DNA from: Clostridia bacterium
Lineage (GTDB): Bacteria; Bacillota; Clostridia; Christensenellales; UBA1242
Length of the DNA: 45,595 nucleotides
NCBI GenBank assembly: GCA_017468205.1
Contig: JAFUJK010000015.1
Span: 1 to 45,595, forward strand
Reading direction: 5' to 3'
Below, piece by piece: positions 16,230 to 23,547 of the stretch; within the stretch, counting starts at the first letter, position 1; every line of letters begins with the position of its first letter. Made by a program: the position numbers and the translations under genes. The notes beneath the pieces are model-generated. The model made no database searches. It was not told the origin of the DNA and was given only the letters and a program-made list of their open reading frames with translations.

Positions 16230-16640
16230 ATGAGTAGAACAATGTCGAGAGAAACAGCATATCTAGTGCTTTTTTCCAATCAATTTAAGACGCCAGAGAT
16301 TAGTAATGAAGTGGTATTAGATGTCTTGGATGGTAAGCCAATTAGCGTAGAGGAGTTGGATTATATCAAGTCCCTAGTTTTGGGGGTTCTTGAACATCGA
16401 GAAGAATTAGAAGCTATCGTGAAAAATAATCTTACAGGCTATGCTTTTGAGCGTGTTGTATCGACTGATTTGTCGGCAATTATGCTGGCTACATATGAAT
16501 TGAAGTACTGTAAGGATACGCCAAGCAAAGTTGTGATTAACGAAGCAATTAATCTTGTAAAGAAGTATTCAACGGACAAAAGTTTTGGTTTTGTTAATAG
16601 TGTATTAAGTAAAATTAGCAAGGAATTATCTGATGAGTAA
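16230..16640 (+). CDS. nusB: Transcription antitermination factor NusB
   Basis: NusB binds boxA RNA with S10 (NusE) and supports antitermination of rRNA operons. The 136-residue all-helical protein has the family N-terminus (SRETAYLVLFSNQF) and C-terminal motifs (LAT YELKYCKDTPSKVVINEAINLVKKYS, then FGFVNSVL). An AGGAGG precedes the ATG. It overlaps xseA by 8 bases. folD, often between nusB and xseA, is missing. Confidence 0.93.
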   Translation: MSRTMSRETAYLVLFSNQFKTPEISNEVVLDVLDGKPISVEELDYIKSLVLGVLEHREELEAIVKNNLTGYAFERVVSTDLSAIMLATYELKYCKDTPSKVVINEAINLVKKYSTDKSFGFVNSVLSKISKELSDE

Positions 16641-17820
16641 AATTATAAGCGTTAGCCAGTTTAATACGTATGTACACAACATTTTTTTGGCAGAAGAGTT
16701 GCTATATAACATTCAACTTTATGGTGAGGTGTCAGGCGTTTCGTATTCTGGTAATAACGTTTATTTTAATATTAAGGACGAAAATGCCTTGTTAAGTTGT
16801 GTCAAGTTTGGGTTAAAAGACGGCGATTATATGGCAAAAGAGGGTGAAATGGTAATTGTGCAAGGTTCACCTAATTATTATGTTAAGGGCGGTCGTTTTT
16901 CGTTTAATGTTAATAGAATTGAACCTTATGGTCAAGGCGCTTTATACAAACAATTCTTGGAATTAAAAAACAAGTTAGAGACTATGGGATTGTTTGATTC
17001 TGCCCGCAAAAAGCCAATTCCAGAATATATTCGCCGTGTCGGTGTGGTATCTAGTGAAACGGGTGCGGTAATTCAAGATATAATTGATATTGCGCATAGA
17101 AGAAATCCGATGCTTGATATTGTTCTATATCCAGCAAAAGTCCAAGGAATAGGTGCTGAAAATACGATTATTGCTGGAATCAAAGCTTTGGATAAATTAG
17201 ATGTAGATGTAATTATAATTGCTCGCGGTGGTGGTTCTGCGGAAGATTTAAGTACTTTTAATAATGAAGCACTAGCAATGGCGATAGCCGAGGCGAATAA
17301 GCCTATTATAAGTGCGGTTGGGCACGAAACTGATTTTTCGATTTCAGATTTTGTAGCTGATTTACGCGCGCCTACGCCTTCGGCTGCTGCGGAACTTGTC
17401 GCTGTTGATTTAGTGAAATTATCACAGATTATGCAGTCAAATGCTGTTCGTTTGTTAAGGCTTACGGAAAATGTGTTTACAACTGGTAAAGAACGTGTTG
17501 ATATGTTGTATGGAAGGGCTGAAAGAAGTGCTGTTTTGGCTATTCAACAAGAAAGTGCAAATGTGGTTGGCTTGTCGTCTAGATTAAGCAACGCGGTTTT
17601 GCTTGAACAGAAGAATTTTGAGCATAAATTTAATTTGTTGGCACAAAAACTTGAAAATCTAAATCCTGTCAGAATTATGCGTTTGGGATATGCGCAAGTT
17701 GCTAGTAAAGGTGTGCTGTTGAGTAATGTGGATAGTGTTGCTATTGGCGATGAGATAAATATTGCACTTGCAAACGGTACACTTGATTGTAAGGTTATAA
17801 ACAAGGAGAAGAAAGAATGA
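16633..17820 (+). CDS. xseA: Exodeoxyribonuclease VII large subunit
   Basis: XseA is the catalytic large subunit of exonuclease VII, degrading single-stranded DNA in both directions. The 395 residues comprise an N-terminal OB fold (ISVSQFNTYV, GEVSGV...VYFNIKDENA), then the catalytic domain with RRVGVVSSETGAVIQDI, IIIARGGGSAEDLSTFN near residue 195, and the following AVGHETDFSISDFVADLRAPTPSAAAE in two parts. A coiled-coil C-terminus contacts XseB. The stop overlaps the xseB ATG by 4 bases. Confidence 0.95.
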   Translation: MSKIISVSQFNTYVHNIFLAEELLYNIQLYGEVSGVSYSGNNVYFNIKDENALLSCVKFGLKDGDYMAKEGEMVIVQGSPNYYVKGGRFSFNVNRIEPYGQGALYKQFLELKNKLETMGLFDSARKKPIPEYIRRVGVVSSETGAVIQDIIDIAHRRNPMLDIVLYPAKVQGIGAENTIIAGIKALDKLDVDVIIIARGGGSAEDLSTFNNEALAMAIAEANKPIISAVGHETDFSISDFVADLRAPTPSAAAELVAVDLVKLSQIMQSNAVRLLRLTENVFTTGKERVDMLYGRAERSAVLAIQQESANVVGLSSRLSNAVLLEQKNFEHKFNLLAQKLENLNPVRIMRLGYAQVASKGVLLSNVDSVAIGDEINIALANGTLDCKVINKEKKE

Positions 17821-18023
17821 CTTTTGAACAATTGGTTAAGAGATTAGAAGAAATTGTAATGGCTCTTGAAAGTGGAGAAACAAAACTTGAAGATGTAAAT
17901 AAATTGTTTAGCGAGGGAGCCGAAATTACAAAAAAATGCTATGAAATTCTGAACGAAAGTAAAGGTAAAGTGTCAGTTTTGCGTGAAGAATTGGGCAAAT
18001 TGATTGAAAAACCATTAAGTTAA
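17817..18023 (+). CDS. xseB: Exodeoxyribonuclease VII small subunit
   Basis: XseB is the small helical-hairpin subunit that binds XseA in several copies. The 68-residue protein has the family signature FEQLVKRLEEIVMALESGE and LEDVNKLFSEGAE. The ATGA overlap with xseA gives coupled translation. The length is normal for the family. Confidence 0.94.
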   Translation: MTFEQLVKRLEEIVMALESGETKLEDVNKLFSEGAEITKKCYEILNESKGKVSVLREELGKLIEKPLS

Positions 18024-18058
18024 ATCATTATTTCAATTTAAAAACCATATAATAAAAT

Positions 18059-18673
18059 GTGGACAAGGATAATTTGAATAATGAGCAAGAGTATAAAATT
18101 GAGATAATGTCGATATCGAAAAAAAAGAGAGTAAAGTCAAACAAAGTTTGGTTGCTTCAAATTTTCTTTATCTCGTTATTTCTTTCTATTATTTTTGCTT
18201 TGATATCAGAACTAATGCTGTCAAATGCAAGCCTAGCACTTGCGTTATTTTTGATTATTTTTTTAATCGTAGTGAGTGGTATTTTTGATATTGTCGGTAT
18301 GGCAGTAACTGCGTGTAATATCAGGCCTTTGTTAATTTGTAAGCAAAAAGGCGAGCGTGGTGCTGACATAGGTTTGAAAATGGTTAAAAATGCGGATAAA
18401 ATTTGTTGTATTTGTTCTGATGTGGTGGGTGATATTTGCAGTATTTTATGTGGAGCTGGTGGTGTAGCTATTACGGTTATATTAGTTGCGCATTTTCCAA
18501 CATTTAACGCGATAATAATGTCAATTTTGGTTAGTTCTGTTATTGCTTCAATATCGGTTTTGGGAAAGGCGATAGGCAAAACTTTTGCGTTAAACAACTC
18601 TCTAAAAGTAGTGTTATGGACGGGAAAAGTGTTGTCTATTTTTAAAAAGTCTTCACGAAAATCTTTTAAATAA
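18059..18673 (+). CDS. Integral membrane protein, possibly distantly DUF21-like
   Basis: The frame encodes 204 residues with four hydrophobic helices (about 32-52, 57-82, 122-142, 148-168) and a cytosolic loop rich in Cys (KICCICSDVVGDICSILCG). The pattern SNASLALAL...GIFDIVGMAVTA and the position after xseB recall membrane proteins in Clostridia annotated as DUF21/CorB-like, but I am not sure of the family. A TATAAT (18048-18053) lies only five bases before the GTG at 18059, so the mRNA would be leaderless. An in-frame TTG at 18074 or ATG at 18107 would be alternatives; none has a good ribosome-binding site. ispA, dxs and nadK, common at this place, are absent. Confidence 0.6.
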   Translation: MDKDNLNNEQEYKIEIMSISKKKRVKSNKVWLLQIFFISLFLSIIFALISELMLSNASLALALFLIIFLIVVSGIFDIVGMAVTACNIRPLLICKQKGERGADIGLKMVKNADKICCICSDVVGDICSILCGAGGVAITVILVAHFPTFNAIIMSILVSSVIASISVLGKAIGKTFALNNSLKVVLWTGKVLSIFKKSSRKSFK

Positions 18674-18758
18674 AGTGCAAAAACCTCAGTGCTAAAGGCA
18701 AAAAATGCAATATGTATAAATATGCAGTTGTAAAATGTATAATTATAAACAATAAAAA

Positions 18759-18772
18759 CGAATATTTATTCA
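18759..18772. promoter_or_regulatory. ARG-box-like palindrome upstream of argR
   Basis: CGAATATTTATTCA contains the palindrome GAAT-N4-ATTC, resembling the ArgR/AhrC half-site pair TGAAT...ATTCA. It lies 8 bases before the -35 box of argR, so autoregulation is plausible. In such A/T-rich DNA a chance match is possible. Confidence 0.4.
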
Positions 18773-18780
18773 AAAAAGTC

Positions 18781-18809
18781 TTGCATATTTATAATTAATG
18801 TTGTATAAT
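18781..18809 (+). promoter_or_regulatory. Sigma-A promoter of argR
   Basis: TTGCAT (18781-18786), 17 bases, TATAAT (18804-18809), followed by a 30-base leader with AAAGGAT before the ATG. Confidence 0.78.
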
Positions 18810-18839
18810 AAGAAGTATAAAAACAAAGGATAGGAAATT

Positions 18840-19298
18840 ATGGCAAGAAGTGTACGTCAATCTAAAATTATAGAAATTATTAACAAGCAAGAAATTGAAA
18901 CGCAAGACGAATTGGTGGAGGCATTGAAACAGGCTGGTTTTAAGGTAACACAAGCAACAATTAGCCGTGATATTAAAGAATTATGCCTATTCAAGATTTC
19001 AGGCGAAACAAAGAAATATCGTTATTCATTTGTTGACAGTGAGGACCGCACAATTAGTTCAAAAACTAATGACGTTTTTAAAAATGTTGTGTTGTCGATT
19101 ACTCCTGTCTTTAATCAGGTTTTAGTTAAAACAATTCGTGGTACATCTGAATCTGTTGCTCTTGTAGTAGACAAATTAGGTATGAGTTCAGTCATTGGCT
19201 GTGTTTCGGGAAGCGATGCGCTTTTGATTGTAACTGATAGTGCAGAAAGTGCTGTTGAAGTTTGTGAACGCTTGAATGAATTACTGATTCCAAATTAA
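18840..19298 (+). CDS. argR: Arginine repressor ArgR/AhrC
   Basis: ArgR is the arginine-responsive regulator that represses biosynthesis and activates catabolism. The 152-residue protein has the N-terminal winged helix (RQSKIIEIINKQEIETQDELVEAL, then VTQATISRDIKELCLFK in parts) and the C-terminal trimerisation and arginine-binding domain (LVKTIRGTSESVALVVDKL, VIGCVSGSDALLIV). The GSDA segment corresponds to the GxD(D/A)T arginine-binding region. It has its own promoter and terminator. recN, its usual next neighbour, is absent, and spoIVB follows. Confidence 0.93.
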   Translation: MARSVRQSKIIEIINKQEIETQDELVEALKQAGFKVTQATISRDIKELCLFKISGETKKYRYSFVDSEDRTISSKTNDVFKNVVLSITPVFNQVLVKTIRGTSESVALVVDKLGMSSVIGCVSGSDALLIVTDSAESAVEVCERLNELLIPN

Positions 19299-19303
19299 TT
19301 TAG

Positions 19304-19328
19304 AACATCTCTTAGGAGGTGTTTTTTC
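19304..19328 (+). terminator. Terminator of argR
   Basis: An 8-bp stem AACATCTC/GAGGTGTT (one G-U pair) with TTAG loop and T-run (19304-19323 plus run). Confidence 0.75.
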
Positions 19329-19394
19329 TTTTCTATATATATTATAGTAAATGTAAACTTATATAAAATAACAATATTTACCGCAATGTTTAAA

Positions 19395-19423
19395 GAATAA
19401 AAATTTTATCATTTCAAACACTA
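19395..19423 (+). promoter_or_regulatory. Possible sigma-G/F-type promoter of spoIVB
   Basis: GAATA (19395-19399), 17 bases, AACACTA (19417-19423) partly fits the sigma-G form GHATR-N17/18-CATWMTA. spoIVB is a forespore gene in Bacillus. The match is weak and the implied leader is very short. Confidence 0.3.
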
Positions 19424-19442
19424 CGATGTAGGAGTTTAAGTT

Positions 19443-20579
19443 ATGCGATTTGGTAAAATTTTTTTCTTTACGTCGCTGATTCTCTGTATGGTTTTTGCTG
19501 TGATATGCTGGTGTGTTCCTTTCTATGAAATTTTCAATATAAAGGAAAATGTGTACATTAGCAAAGATGGAAAAACGGAATCATTTGGCGGTTTGGTAAC
19601 AACGAAATATAATGAAGATACCGAAACGGTAGATTTTATGTTATTTAATGCTGTAAAAATCCATTCAGTTGTTGCTTCGGAAGGTAAGAAGGTGTATTTG
19701 GGTGGCGATACGTTGGGCTTTTCGTATCAAGGTGATGGTGTTTTAGTTGTTGCTAACAATGCTAATTCTAATTTAGAAACGGGGGATATAATAAAAAGTA
19801 TAAATGGTCAAGAAATTGATAGTGTTAGAGATTTAACGGAAACAATTAATAGTAATGCCGATAATGAAGCTGTAATTAAACTTGTTCGTAAGGGGCAAAA
19901 TATTGAAACAAAAGTTAAACCTGCTTACGATGTGATTTCTCAACGATACAAACTAGGCGTTTGGGCTAGGGATAGTATGAGTGGTATAGGTACGTTGACA
20001 TATATAGACCCAGAAACAGGAAGATTTGGTGCGCTTGGGCATCCTATTAAGGAGCAAAGGACTGATTCAATTTTAGATGTGAGTGATGGGACTGTGCATA
20101 ATTGTGCAATTCTTGGAGTTAAACGTGCTATTAGAGGTGAGCCTGGTGAATTAAGAGGTATTTTTGTGCGGTCAAATAGTGAGATGGGTGAGGTTGATAA
20201 AAATTGTGATTGCGGTATGTATGGTACTTTGAATTTGGAAAATGAGAAATTTCAAAATCGCCAACTAGTAGAAGTTGGTGGTAGAATGTCCGCTCACCCT
20301 GGTAAAGCGCAAATTTATAGTAGTATTGATGGAAAAACGATTCGTGCTTACGATATAGAAATTATCAAGACGAATTATCAAGGAGCGTCTAGTCCCAAGA
20401 ATATGATATTCAAAGTAACGGATAATAGACTTATTAGTGCAACGGGTGGTATCGTTCAAGGAATGAGTGGTAGCCCTATAATTCAAGACGGAAAACTTAT
20501 CGGTGCAGTTACACATGTTTTTGTAAATGACGCGACCAAAGGCTTCGCAATTTATATAGATAATATGTTAAATCAGTAG
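19443..20579 (+). CDS. spoIVB: SpoIVB serine peptidase (S55), forespore signalling protease
   Basis: SpoIVB is secreted from the forespore and cleaves SpoIVFA to trigger sigma-K activation. The 378-residue protein has an N-terminal membrane/signal helix (7-25), a PDZ domain (about 90-160, with LETGDIIKSINGQEI), and the S55 peptidase domain. His200 in FGALGHPI and Ser342 in GMSGSPII are the expected catalytic pair, 142 residues apart as in Bacillus. An AGGAG precedes the ATG. It lies directly upstream of spo0A, the conserved arrangement. Confidence 0.94.
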   Translation: MRFGKIFFFTSLILCMVFAVICWCVPFYEIFNIKENVYISKDGKTESFGGLVTTKYNEDTETVDFMLFNAVKIHSVVASEGKKVYLGGDTLGFSYQGDGVLVVANNANSNLETGDIIKSINGQEIDSVRDLTETINSNADNEAVIKLVRKGQNIETKVKPAYDVISQRYKLGVWARDSMSGIGTLTYIDPETGRFGALGHPIKEQRTDSILDVSDGTVHNCAILGVKRAIRGEPGELRGIFVRSNSEMGEVDKNCDCGMYGTLNLENEKFQNRQLVEVGGRMSAHPGKAQIYSSIDGKTIRAYDIEIIKTNYQGASSPKNMIFKVTDNRLISATGGIVQGMSGSPIIQDGKLIGAVTHVFVNDATKGFAIYIDNMLNQ

Positions 20580-20580
20580 A

Positions 20581-20633
20581 TTTTTGAAAGAAATTTCAAA
20601 AATATTTCAAAAATAATTAAAAATTTTCAAAAA
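20581..20633. promoter_or_regulatory. Phased TTTCAAAAA motif array upstream of spo0A
   Basis: TTTCAAAAA occurs at 20594, 20605 and 20625, with a TTTTTGAAA inverted copy at 20581. Spacings of 11 and 20 bases put the direct copies on one face of the helix. The array ends 15 bases before the -35 box of spo0A. It could be an operator for Spo0A or another regulator; the first inverted pair could also be a weak spoIVB terminator. Confidence 0.45.
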
Positions 20634-20648
20634 AGTACTTAAATTTAG

Positions 20649-20677
20649 TTTACAAACATAATTTTTTGTGTTACACT
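20649..20677 (+). promoter_or_regulatory. Sigma-A promoter of spo0A
   Basis: TTTACA (20649-20654), 17 bases, TACACT (20672-20677, extended TGT). Confidence 0.6.
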
Positions 20678-20710
20678 GGGGTCATAATTAACAAATGAGG
20701 AGAAAATAAA

Positions 20711-21490
20711 ATGCAAGAATTTAATGCTATTTATTATGTAGAAGATTCAAAAAATCAAAATTATGACTTGAAGAGGTATTGCCAACTTAACAATATTAAA
20801 TTGGATATTGAAATTGATTTTGAAAAGTTAATAAGTCGAGTTATTACAACAAGTCCAGACCTATTAGTTTTGAATTTAGGAGAGTATCAGAAAGCACAAC
20901 GTTATCTTCAAATTTTTAAAGAAGGTTCACCATTTTGTGTACCAATGGTGTTTATTGTGGGGAATATTGAACCTGATTTTTCTTTGAAATTGCCAGGTAA
21001 TTATAATTACGGTTTATGGAGTGAAATGAGCGATTTTTTAAGTAAAATAACAAGAAAATTGCATATTTGTAGACGAGATGAACTTATTTGCGATAAATTA
21101 ATTTCAAATCATTTTGAGCAAATTCAAAAATGTTTGCTTGATATGGGCTTTAATGGAAGTACGCACGGAACTTTGTATATAAGAGATTGTGCTAACGAAA
21201 TTATGATGAATAAATGTAGACCAAGCACGTTTAGTACTTCTGTTTATTCGCGAGTTGCGGATAACTATGATACTACAACCGCAAGTGTTGCGCGTTGTAT
21301 GAAAGTTGCTATTGATACTGCGTGGAAAAAAAGAGCAAAGACAAAAATTGATCACCCAAGCAGGGTATGTTTTAATGATTTTATTAAGTGTCCAACAGCG
21401 AAAGAATTTGTTTATTATTTGGCAAATAAATTATATAACTACAATCAAGATAAAAAATTTAGGGCATCAATAGAAGGTAGTTTTGAATAG
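20711..21490 (+). CDS. spo0A: Spo0A-like sporulation master regulator with degenerate receiver
   Basis: The C-terminal domain (about residues 130-245) is a Spo0A DNA-binding domain: HGTLYIRDCANEI, then STSVYSRVADNYDTTTASVA with the helix-turn-helix, AIDTAWKK, and PTAKEFVYYLANKL, each aligning with Bacillus Spo0A. The position after spoIVB is that of spo0A. The N-terminal 115 residues keep the receiver outline (YYVEDS; SPDLLVLNLG). But Asn55 stands where the phosphorylated Asp should be, the conserved Thr is Val (FIVGN), and the conserved Lys is not seen. The protein therefore probably cannot be activated by a normal phosphorelay. An AGGAG precedes the ATG. The length, 259 aa, is near the usual 260-270. 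No other Spo0A is in the window. Confidence 0.85.
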   Translation: MQEFNAIYYVEDSKNQNYDLKRYCQLNNIKLDIEIDFEKLISRVITTSPDLLVLNLGEYQKAQRYLQIFKEGSPFCVPMVFIVGNIEPDFSLKLPGNYNYGLWSEMSDFLSKITRKLHICRRDELICDKLISNHFEQIQKCLLDMGFNGSTHGTLYIRDCANEIMMNKCRPSTFSTSVYSRVADNYDTTTASVARCMKVAIDTAWKKRAKTKIDHPSRVCFNDFIKCPTAKEFVYYLANKLYNYNQDKKFRASIEGSFE

Positions 21491-21491
21491 A

Positions 21492-21522
21492 TTTTTGAAA
21501 CATTTTTGAAATATTATTGAAA
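21492..21522. promoter_or_regulatory. Phased TTTTTGAAA motif array downstream of spo0A
   Basis: TTTTTGAAA occurs at 21492 and 21503, and TTATTGAAA at 21514, exactly 11 bases apart. The motif is the reverse complement of the one upstream of spo0A. The array directly abuts the sigma-E-like promoter of spoIIM. Confidence 0.45.
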
Positions 21523-21551
21523 TCATAATTGGTGTTTAGTATGCATATATT
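21523..21551 (+). promoter_or_regulatory. Sigma-E-like promoter of spoIIM
   Basis: TCATAAT (21523-21529), 14 bases, CATATATT (21544-21551) matches the sigma-E pattern with the same geometry as the spoIIIA promoter. The predicted start of transcription is at or one base past the ATG at 21557. Confidence 0.45.
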
Positions 21552-21556
21552 ATTCT

Positions 21557-22198
21557 ATGCCTAGAATTAATCATTTTTATAGAAACATATCATCGGCAAA
21601 AATTGAATTGGTAGAGCATATTTCTCGGTTTAAATTTTGGTATATTTTACTTGGTGGATTGGCTTTATTGGGTGTTGTTATTGGGATAATTACAGGATTT
21701 TCAATAGCGCCCGATGCATCAGTATCAAAAATACCTGATTCAATTTTTCAAAATTATTTACAAGATAACACATCGATATTTGGTGTGTTTTTTGCAAGAA
21801 TTTTTAGTATCATTGCGATGCTGGGGATTATTCTAGTTACAAATTTCCGCCCCTTCTTATGTTTTCTTAATATGATTTTTTTAATTTATCGTGGCTTTGT
21901 TGTTGGGGCAACGCTATCATTGCTGATAGTGTTGTTTAATGTAGGCGGAATATTAAATGTTGTGTTTATTGTGATACCATGCCATTTTACAATTCTTATT
22001 GGTTTAGTTATATGGAGTGTGGTTTGTATGGGATATAATGTAGGTTCACATGATTATGGCGGTTGTGTGTTTAGTCGTGATTTTGTGTGTACTCACAAAC
22101 AAAGCTTATGTGTCAGTTTATTGATTTGTTTTGTTGCAGTAGTTTTGGAAATGTTGCTTTTGCCTTGGTTAACATCTGCAATTATCATAGGTTCATAA
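21557..22198 (+). CDS. spoIIM: Stage II sporulation protein M (engulfment)
   Basis: SpoIIM is the membrane anchor of the SpoIID-SpoIIM-SpoIIP peptidoglycan machine that drives engulfment in the mother cell. The 213-residue protein has about five hydrophobic helices and the family layout: a short cytosolic N-terminus, a first helix (about 28-49), an extracytoplasmic segment, then helices from residue 75 on with RGFVVGATLSLLIVLFNVGG. Sequence similarity is moderate, so the call also rests on its neighbours. No ribosome-binding site precedes the ATG. Confidence 0.7.
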   Translation: MPRINHFYRNISSAKIELVEHISRFKFWYILLGGLALLGVVIGIITGFSIAPDASVSKIPDSIFQNYLQDNTSIFGVFFARIFSIIAMLGIILVTNFRPFLCFLNMIFLIYRGFVVGATLSLLIVLFNVGGILNVVFIVIPCHFTILIGLVIWSVVCMGYNVGSHDYGGCVFSRDFVCTHKQSLCVSLLICFVAVVLEMLLLPWLTSAIIIGS

Positions 22199-22218
22199 CT
22201 AGATTTTAAAAAGATTTT

Positions 22219-22240
22219 AGCGCATAAAGCGCTTTTTCTT
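22219..22240 (+). terminator. Terminator of spoIIM
   Basis: Stem AGCGC/GCGCT (22219-22223 with 22229-22233), loop ATAAA, then a T-rich run. Confidence 0.7.
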
Positions 22241-22289
22241 TTACATAATTTTGGTTTTATTGCAAAAAATAATAGCAAAGGAGATAGTT

Positions 22290-23444
22290 ATGTTAAGTAA
22301 AAAAATTAGTATTTCAATCTTTGCTTTATTACTTCTAGTATTGATTCCATTTCTAAATGTGTACGGTTTTGTTAAAGCTGATGAAAAATTGAATTGTAAG
22401 GCAAATTTGTTGATGGATTTTGGCACAGGTGAAATTTTGTCTGAAAACAATTCAACCAAACATTTGCCTATCGCGAGTGTAACAAAATTGACTACTTTAT
22501 TGCTTGCTTTTGAAGCTCTTGAAAGCGGAAAATTGAGTTTAGACCAAAAACTAATTGCTAGCGAAAATGCCTCAGGTATGGGTGGCTCGCAGGTTTTTAT
22601 TGATGCAAATGCCGAGTATACAGTAGAAAATTTGCTTCACGCAATTGTTATAAGTTCCGCAAATGATGCTTGCGTTGTAATTGCGGAGGAAATTGGCGGA
22701 AGTGAACAAGGTTTTGTAGATATGATGAATGATAAAGCAAAATCTTTGGGCGCTATGGACACAAATTATACGAATTGCACTGGTTTACCAAGCGCAACAG
22801 CATATTCATGTGCAAAAGATGTGGCTTTAATAATGCGCGAAGTCTTAAATTATCCTAAATATTTTGAAATAAGCAAAATTTGGATGGAGGATTTTGAACA
22901 TCCCTCAGGTAGGGTAACCGAAATGGCGAATACCAACAAATTGTTAAGAAGTTATAAAGCTTGCGATGCTGGAAAAACTGGCTCAACTAATGAAGCTGGA
23001 TTTTGTATGAGTGCATCTGCTAAAAAAGGGGATACACGCTTAATTGCGGTTGTTCTCGGTGCTGAAAATAGTAAGGCTCGCTTTGGTGCGTGTGCGGATA
23101 TGTTTGATTGGGGGTTTGCTAATTTTGTGTCAACTAAAATTATAGATTCTAATGAAATTATTTCCGATATTCCCCAAATAGCAAAGGCAAAAAATAATGC
23201 GGAATTTGTGGCGAGCGAAGATTATTTTGCGCTTTGCAAAAAGGGTGAAGATGCTGGTATACAGGTTAATTATGAATATATGAAAACAACTGCGCCCATT
23301 TCCCAAGGAGAAATTGTTGGAAAAATTATATTGACAAAAAATAATGTTGTAGTTAAAGAAATTGATATTATAAGCAACAACGAAGTTCAAAAGAAAGGCT
23401 TTAAAGATACAATAAGTGATATTTTTAACAAATGGAAATATTAA
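22290..23444 (+). CDS. dacF: D-alanyl-D-alanine carboxypeptidase, DacF type
   Basis: This penicillin-binding carboxypeptidase trims the terminal D-Ala of peptidoglycan stem peptides, probably for spore cortex crosslinking. The 384 residues begin with a signal peptide ending near KADEK. The S11 motifs are complete: SVTK (Ser63), SAN in ISSANDA near residue 132, and KTG in AGKTGSTNEAGF near 225. A C-terminal beta domain and an amphipathic end (DTISDIFNKW) for membrane attachment follow. The start is ATG 22290 after AAAGGAG; an in-frame start at 22251 has no such site. Context next to spoIIM and spo0A supports DacF over DacA. Confidence 0.9.
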   Translation: MLSKKISISIFALLLLVLIPFLNVYGFVKADEKLNCKANLLMDFGTGEILSENNSTKHLPIASVTKLTTLLLAFEALESGKLSLDQKLIASENASGMGGSQVFIDANAEYTVENLLHAIVISSANDACVVIAEEIGGSEQGFVDMMNDKAKSLGAMDTNYTNCTGLPSATAYSCAKDVALIMREVLNYPKYFEISKIWMEDFEHPSGRVTEMANTNKLLRSYKACDAGKTGSTNEAGFCMSASAKKGDTRLIAVVLGAENSKARFGACADMFDWGFANFVSTKIIDSNEIISDIPQIAKAKNNAEFVASEDYFALCKKGEDAGIQVNYEYMKTTAPISQGEIVGKIILTKNNVVVKEIDIISNNEVQKKGFKDTISDIFNKWKY

Positions 23445-23450
23445 AAAATA

Positions 23451-23484
23451 AAAACACCGCCAAGTTATGCGCGGTGTTTTTGTT
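23451..23484 (+). terminator. Terminator of dacF
   Basis: A 10-bp stem AAAACACCGC/GCGGTGTTTT (23451-23460 with 23471-23480). Confidence 0.8.
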
Positions 23485-23513
23485 TTAATTTTAGGATTTT
23501 CTTTATTAAACTA

Positions 23514-23542
23514 TTGACTTTTTTGTTCTTTTAGCATATACT
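23514..23542 (+). promoter_or_regulatory. Strong sigma-A promoter of small RNA 1
   Basis: TTGACT (23514-23519), 17 bases, TATACT (23537-23542). Promoter and surroundings are a near-perfect copy of the promoter at 24539-24567 (over 30 identical bases). Confidence 0.75.
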
Positions 23543-23547
23543 AAATA

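Noticed and set aside
18157..18597. Long antisense frame opposite the membrane protein
   Set aside because: It is a shadow of the codon structure of the plus-strand gene, with no start signal.
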